The notes under the pieces are model-generated. The model searched no databases, had not been told where the DNA came from, and saw only the letters and a list, made by a program, of their open reading frames with translations. A program made the translations under genes and the position numbers. A stretch of DNA of 9,970 nucleotides from JBFWNZ01 sp050250795. Its GTDB lineage: Bacteria > Pseudomonadota > Alphaproteobacteria > UBA8366. Below, in pieces: positions 6,744 through 9,970 of the stretch. Location: assembly GCA_050250795.1 (NCBI GenBank), contig JBFWNZ010000126.1:1-9970 (forward strand), given 5' to 3'. The first letter of the stretch is position 1, and each line of letters starts with the position of its first letter.

Positions 6744-8324
6744 ATGATGCAATCGACGGACCAGACGCTGACGGCCTTTTACGACCTTCAGGTCGCACCG
6801 GTCACGTTCGACTTCGTCGTCTTCCTGACCCTGGCCGAGATGGCGCGGCGGCGCAGCGGTGCCCAGGGGCTCCATGTGGTCATCCTTCCCGGCCCCGCAG
6901 AGGGCTTTCGCGCCGACGACGTCTCTTACGACGCCGACAACAAGTCATGGCGTCTGCACAATATCATGCTGCCGGCGCTCGGCCTGATGGAGACGCCGCC
7001 GGCAGTCACGCTCTGCCGGCGGCGCGATGAGGCCGCTGCGCTCGAAAGCGGATTGAGCGGACCGGTCTTTCCTGAGGGCTACCGCGTCGCTGCTCCGCGC
7101 GGCGAATTCCTCTGGAGCGGCATCGCCGCCGCGCATGCCCGCGGCGAATCGATCCCACGCCTGCGCGCGACGGCTCAGGCACGCGCCTATATGCGGGAAT
7201 GGCTTGCACCGCAGGTTCAGGGCCGAAAGACCGTCACGATCACATTGCGCGAAAGCAGCCATGCGCCCGCGCGCAACAGCGACCTCTCGGCCTGGGCGGA
7301 GTTTGCGCACAGCCTCGATTCCGCGCGTTTCATTCCCGTCGTCATACGCGATACCGAAGCCGCCTTCGGCCCGATCCCGAATGCGCTTACCGGCTTTCCC
7401 CTATGTGCAGAGGCCGCCATCCATCTCGACCTGCGGCTGGCCCTGTACGAACAGGCCCATATCAACCTCATGGTCGTGAACGGCCCCGGTATTCTGTGCT
7501 GGCTGAGCGCGGAAGCCCGCTTCCTCATGTTCAAATGCGCCAATGCGGCCTGGGCGAACACGCGCGACATCTATTGGAACACGGTCGGCATCGCACGAGG
7601 CGGCCAAATCCACGGCACCGGCAGCTTTCAGCGTCTTGTGTGGGACGGCGACGAACCGGCGACGATTCGCACGGCATTCGAAACGCTTGACGCCGATATC
7701 GGCAGCGCCGCCGAGGGAACGCCGGCAGCGTCGTCCTCGCCGCCGGTGGAACCGCCTTTCGACATCGCGCTCCGCCTCTACCATGCCGGACGTCTGGAAG
7801 ATGCCCTGTCGATCGTGCAGGACCTGCTGTCGAAAGAACCGCAGCACGCCGATGGCTGGCACCTGCTCGGAATCATCGCCGGACAATCGGATCGGCTCGA
7901 TCTGGCGGAAAAGGCGCTGCTCCGCTCGCTGCAACTGAACCCGCGCCAGGGCAATGTACAGATCAGCCTAGGCACGGTGTTGCGCCGCCAGGGACGCGGG
8001 GCCGACGCCCTATCGGCCTACTGGAAAGGCGTGACGCTGGCGCCGGACCATGCCGGCGGACATGCAGACCTCGCTGAGGCGCTTGTCGCGAACGGCGAAG
8101 CTGAAGAAGCCGCGGATATCATGCGACAGGCACTGGCCCTGGCTCCGGAATCCATCGACCTCCACGACCGCGCGGCCCGGCTGTTCGACAGCATCGGCCA
8201 TGCGGATGCGGCCTTGACGGCCTTTCGCGATGCCGCGTCGCTTCGCGACGCCCGTACCGAACGTATTCGCGCGCAAGTCGCCGACCGTCCGGAAATCTCG
8301 CCATTGATCGTCAAGAGCGGCTGA
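6744..8324 (+). CDS. TPR protein with unassigned, possibly glycosyltransferase-like N-terminal domain
   Basis: This 526-residue protein has two parts. Residues 1 to about 330 form a globular domain with alternating hydrophobic strands and helices (for example LHVVILPGP, KTVTITLRES, FIPVVIRDTE and LMVVNGPGI), the look of a GT-B-like glycosyltransferase, though no signature motif proves it. After a Ser/Pro/Ala linker (about 320-338), residues 340 to about 510 hold roughly five tetratricopeptide repeats, seen in recurring A-G-R-x-x-x-A and L-x-P elements of 34 residues, usual for protein binding. There is no signal peptide or membrane segment. The start is uncertain: ATG at 6744 or 6747 fits the divergent neighbour, whereas an in-frame TTG at 6660 would overlap that gene. 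Context suggests surface-glycan assembly. TPR parts are confident; the N-terminal role is a guess. Confidence 0.78.
   Translation: MMQSTDQTLTAFYDLQVAPVTFDFVVFLTLAEMARRRSGAQGLHVVILPGPAEGFRADDVSYDADNKSWRLHNIMLPALGLMETPPAVTLCRRRDEAAALESGLSGPVFPEGYRVAAPRGEFLWSGIAAAHARGESIPRLRATAQARAYMREWLAPQVQGRKTVTITLRESSHAPARNSDLSAWAEFAHSLDSARFIPVVIRDTEAAFGPIPNALTGFPLCAEAAIHLDLRLALYEQAHINLMVVNGPGILCWLSAEARFLMFKCANAAWANTRDIYWNTVGIARGGQIHGTGSFQRLVWDGDEPATIRTAFETLDADIGSAAEGTPAASSSPPVEPPFDIALRLYHAGRLEDALSIVQDLLSKEPQHADGWHLLGIIAGQSDRLDLAEKALLRSLQLNPRQGNVQISLGTVLRRQGRGADALSAYWKGVTLAPDHAGGHADLAEALVANGEAEEAADIMRQALALAPESIDLHDRAARLFDSIGHADAALTAFRDAASLRDARTERIRAQVADRPEISPLIVKSG
6994..7024 (+). repeat. Perfect 12-base inverted repeat inside the TPR gene
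   Basis: CGCCGCCGGCAG at 6994-7005 and its exact complement CTGCCGGCGGCG at 7013-7024 are separated by seven bases. As RNA or single-stranded DNA this would fold into a very stable, nearly all-GC hairpin. It lies within coding sequence for a segment reading TPPAVTLCRRR. There is no following T-run, so it is not a standard terminator. Confidence 0.7.
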
Positions 8325-8443
8325 GCCCATCCGAACTCTGGACAGCCGTCCTGCGACGTGCTGCGATGACGCCAGAGGAAACGTCCGATGCGAAGCGCGC
8401 GCCGTAAGACGCCGTGCCCATCGGCAGCGATGGGAGAGAAATC
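8325..8443 (+). other. Leader region of the cupin gene
   Basis: These 119 bases lie between the TPR gene stop and the cupin start. A weak promoter-like pair is TGGACA (8339-8344) with TGCGAT (8362-8367) at 17-base spacing; only the first box is good. A 13-codon open frame runs from ATG 8366 to TAA 8407 but has no ribosome binding site. The 3' end holds the hairpin described separately. No T-rich terminator for the TPR gene is visible, so readthrough into the cupin gene is possible. Confidence 0.35.
8417..8434 (+). promoter_or_regulatory. Hairpin overlapping the cupin ribosome binding site
   Basis: CCCATCG (8417-8423) and CGATGGG (8428-8434) form a perfect seven-base stem with a GCAG loop. 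The GGG at the end of the stem is the first part of the Shine-Dalgarno GGGAGAG (8432-8438), which stands five bases before the ATG at 8444. Formation of the stem would partly hide the ribosome binding site, so it may set or control translation. No known riboswitch or thermometer class was recognised. Confidence 0.45.
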
Positions 8444-8959
8444 ATGAACGCAATTCTGAAACCGAATCGCCCGTCGATGACCGCCAAGGCCATCGTCGAT
8501 GACCAGATTGCCATCACCGACACCCTGCGTCCCACGCCGTTCAACCTGCGGGCGCAGCTTCTTGAGCAGGGCCGAACCGAGACTGTCCTGGCGGCGACCG
8601 AAGATCTGTCGGCGCGGCTTAAGGTCTACGCCTCGGGCGGCGAGAACGAACTCCACTCCCATCCGACCGAGGATCATGTCTTCGTGCTGCTGCAGGGCAG
8701 CGCGCGCTTCTACGGCCCCGACGGCGAGACGCTGGATCTGTCGGCCATGGAAGGGCTGATGATGCCTCGCGGAATGTTCTATCGCTTCCACGCCACCAGC
8801 AAAGAGAACCTGGTGATGCTGCGTGTCGGCACGCCGAACTTCCAGAAGCAGGCGAAGGACGACCGGCTCGGCATGGACGGCAAGCCGCTGATCGGCGATT
8901 CCAAGGAAAACCGCACGCAGGACGTAGTCTTCCGCGACGGCGCGTTCTTCGGTAGCTGA
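8444..8959 (+). CDS. Cupin domain-containing protein
   Basis: This 171-residue protein contains one small beta-barrel cupin domain. Cupin motif 1 is seen as HSHPTEDHVF with H71, H73 and E76 as likely metal ligands, followed by G85. Motif 2 is around MPRGMFYRFHA (107-117) with H116 as the fourth ligand. A metal ion such as Fe, Mn or Zn is therefore expected, and the protein could be a dioxygenase, isomerase or ligand-binding protein. A short N-terminal extension of about 45 residues and a polar tail (131-171) flank the barrel. The ATG at 8444 has a good Shine-Dalgarno GGGAGAG, which is part of a hairpin. It may be read together with the TPR gene or from its own weak promoter. Its stop lies only seven bases from the convergent tRNA 3' end. 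The fold is confident; the reaction is unknown. Confidence 0.85.
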   Translation: MNAILKPNRPSMTAKAIVDDQIAITDTLRPTPFNLRAQLLEQGRTETVLAATEDLSARLKVYASGGENELHSHPTEDHVFVLLQGSARFYGPDGETLDLSAMEGLMMPRGMFYRFHATSKENLVMLRVGTPNFQKQAKDDRLGMDGKPLIGDSKENRTQDVVFRDGAFFGS

Positions 8960-8966
8960 CGGCGAA

Positions 8967-9043
8967 TGGCGACCCCGGCAGGGTTCGAACCTGCGACCTA
9001 GTGCTTAGAAGGCACTTGCTCTATCCAGCTGAGCTACGGGGCC
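8967..9043 (-). tRNA. trnR: tRNA-Arg(UCU)
   Basis: Read on the minus strand, the 77 bases fold as a complete cloverleaf. The acceptor stem GGCCCCG pairs with CGGGGUC (one G-U pair), the D stem is GCUC/GAGC, the anticodon stem AGUGC/GCACU has the loop CUUCUAA, and the T stem GCAGG/CCUGC carries the UUCGAAC loop. The anticodon is UCU, reading AGA and probably AGG arginine codons. The discriminator base is G, and the CCA end is encoded (complement at 8967-8969). It lies 30 bases downstream of the NDUFS4-like gene on the same strand and may be co-transcribed with it. The short gap holds an imperfect GGCC/GGCC hairpin. Confidence 0.97.
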
Positions 9044-9073
9044 GCAGCGGCCTGTTGGGCCTGCCGGGAATCG

Positions 9074-9379
9074 CTAATGCGTCCAGGGCTTACGGCGCTC
9101 GAAGGCGAAATTGCTGGCGTAGGTCTTGATCTTGCGGCTGCGGTCGTGATGCGGCTTCACCGTGTAGGTGTAGCCCATCTTGCGAGCGTAGGCGACGGCC
9201 TCCTCCTGCGTGGCAAAGCGCAGGCGCACCTGCCGCTGGGTGTCGGCCGAACCGTTCCATCCGATCACCGGATCCGGTGCGGAACGATCCTGCAGCTCAT
9301 AATCCAGCACCCAATCCTTGGTCTTCGCGCGGCCCGACTGCATCGCGGTCTTCGCCGGCTGGTAGATCCGTACATGCAT
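9074..9379 (-). CDS. ETC complex I subunit, NDUFS4-like
   Basis: This 101-residue protein belongs to the NDUFS4 family (ETC complex I subunit conserved region). It is an accessory subunit of the alphaproteobacterial and mitochondrial NADH:ubiquinone oxidoreductase, bound at the peripheral arm near the NADH-oxidising module. Typical features are WVLDYE (23-28), PVIGWNGSADT (37-47) with the conserved GW and S/T-A-D elements, the helix EEAVAYARKMGY (59-70), and the C-terminal YASNFAFERRKPWTH. Length is normal for bacterial members, which lack the mitochondrial targeting segment. AGGGG at 9393-9389 lies nine bases before the ATG at 9379. A promoter candidate sits immediately upstream, and tRNA-Arg follows on the same strand. 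The gene is usually a single copy outside the nuo operon, as seen here. It is a strong sign of an alphaproteobacterial host. Confidence 0.95.
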   Translation of the reverse strand: MHVRIYQPAKTAMQSGRAKTKDWVLDYELQDRSAPDPVIGWNGSADTQRQVRLRFATQEEAVAYARKMGYTYTVKPHHDRSRKIKTYASNFAFERRKPWTH

Positions 9380-9409
9380 GCTCGATCGCCCCTGTTTGCC
9401 GCTCCGACC

Positions 9410-9438
9410 GATTTACGCCGCCGATGGCGGCGGGTCAA
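9410..9438 (-). promoter_or_regulatory. Candidate promoter of the NDUFS4-like gene with palindromic spacer
   Basis: On the minus strand, TTGACC (9438-9433, five of six -35 bases) is followed after exactly 17 bases by TAAATC (9415-9410, a poor -10). The whole spacer is an inverted repeat, CGCCGCC-atc-GGCGGCG (9432-9416). Transcription would start near 9403, about 25 bases before the ATG. The -35 box and spacing support it; the weak -10 argues for an activator or another sigma factor, or against it. Confidence 0.4.
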
Positions 9439-9507
9439 CGCGCATTGCGGCCTTCTCGCCCTTCGCCATAGGATGCCGCGTCCGCATCCGCCAGTTCACG
9501 CATCGCC

Positions 9508-9970
9508 GTGCCATCCAGCCGACTGACCGTTCCACGCGCCATCGCCGCCGCCGCGGTCCTCGCCGCTGCGGCATGCCTCACGCTGCCCGGGCCGGACGGA
9601 TTCGACCGCACGGCCTGGCAGGGATTAGGGCTGGCAATCCTGGCCGCCGGCCTTTGGGCGACCGCCGCCCTGCCCGCGCATGTGACGACGCTGTGCTTCT
9701 TCCTGCTTGCCGTCGTCTTCCGCGTCGCGCCGTCCGATGTGGTTTTCGCCGGCTTCCACTCCGGTGCCGTATGGATGATCTTCGCCGGCATGATCATCGC
9801 CGCCGCGGTCCAGCGGACGGGACTCAGCGCATGGATGGCCGATCTGGTCGTCGGCCGGCTCGGCGGTTTCTATGCTGGTGCTATCGTCGGCACCGCTGCG
9901 GTCACGCTCGCTCTTGCCTTCGTCGTTCCGTCCGCCATGGCGCGGACGTTCCTGCTGATTCCGCCCCTGC
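9508..9970 (+). CDS. SLC13/DASS-family permease (partial, N-terminal part)
   Basis: At least 154 codons are open to the window edge, encoding a very hydrophobic membrane protein. About five membrane segments can be seen at residues 10-28, 41-59, 62-80, 88-107 and 120-150 or so. The segment GAVWMIFAGMIIAAAVQRTG followed by FVVPSAMARTFLLIPP resembles the first repeat of the divalent anion:sodium symporter (DASS/SLC13) family, where a P-S-A-x-x-R element sits at the end of a broken helix that binds sodium and substrate. The likely cargo is a dicarboxylate, sulfate or similar anion. The start is taken as GTG at 9508: a stop lies in frame at 9469-9471, and the first in-frame ATG is already inside a membrane segment. 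No clear ribosome binding site precedes it. It is divergent from the NDUFS4-like gene. Confidence 0.75.
   Translation, partial: MPSSRLTVPRAIAAAAVLAAAACLTLPGPDGFDRTAWQGLGLAILAAGLWATAALPAHVTTLCFFLLAVVFRVAPSDVVFAGFHSGAVWMIFAGMIIAAAVQRTGLSAWMADLVVGRLGGFYAGAIVGTAAVTLALAFVVPSAMARTFLLIPPL

Noticed and set aside
8366..8407. A 13-codon open frame before the cupin gene that could be a leader peptide.
   Set aside because: No ribosome binding site precedes it, there is no run of a regulatory amino acid, and its stop does not position a ribosome on an alternative stem.

Overview
The window is GC-rich DNA, apart from the first 112 bases (about 47% GC), and most likely comes from an alphaproteobacterium of the Rhodospirillales type. 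The best taxonomic marker is a small NDUFS4-like respiratory complex I subunit (9074-9379, minus), a family found in alphaproteobacteria and mitochondria. Codon use and protein composition (Ala/Arg/Gly-rich) fit this. No transposase, integrase, CRISPR array or rRNA was seen.

Layout. (1) 1-112 is a relatively AT-rich leader with a good sigma70-like promoter. (2) 113-2666, plus strand, is a three-gene operon with 1- and 4-base overlaps: SDR oxidoreductase, zinc-type medium-chain dehydrogenase, class I methyltransferase. (3) 6673-2639, minus strand, is a five-gene operon: class I methyltransferase, HAD-type hydrolase, APH-fold kinase-like protein, and the N- and C-terminal halves of a split transketolase. 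Its genes overlap by 4 to 14 bases or lie 8 bases apart. The two operons meet tail to tail and their last genes overlap by 28 bases. (4) 6744-8324, plus strand, encodes a protein with an unassigned, possibly glycosyltransferase-like N-terminal domain and about five C-terminal TPRs. (5) 8444-8959, plus strand, is a small cupin with a hairpin covering its ribosome binding site. (6) On the minus strand follow tRNA-Arg(UCU) and the NDUFS4-like gene. (7) The window ends in the start of an SLC13/DASS-type permease (plus strand, partial).

How the parts may work together. The two converging operons hold a coherent carbohydrate toolkit: ketol transfer (transketolase), phosphate removal (HAD), phosphate or other phosphotransfer (APH fold), two alcohol/ketone redox steps (SDR and MDR) and two methylations. 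With the neighbouring TPR protein, this looks like an accessory cassette that makes an unusual, possibly methylated, sugar or polyol for a surface glycan. The substrate cannot be read from the sequence, and a catabolic role is not excluded. The right-hand part (tRNA-Arg, NDUFS4-like gene, permease) looks like ordinary core chromosome.
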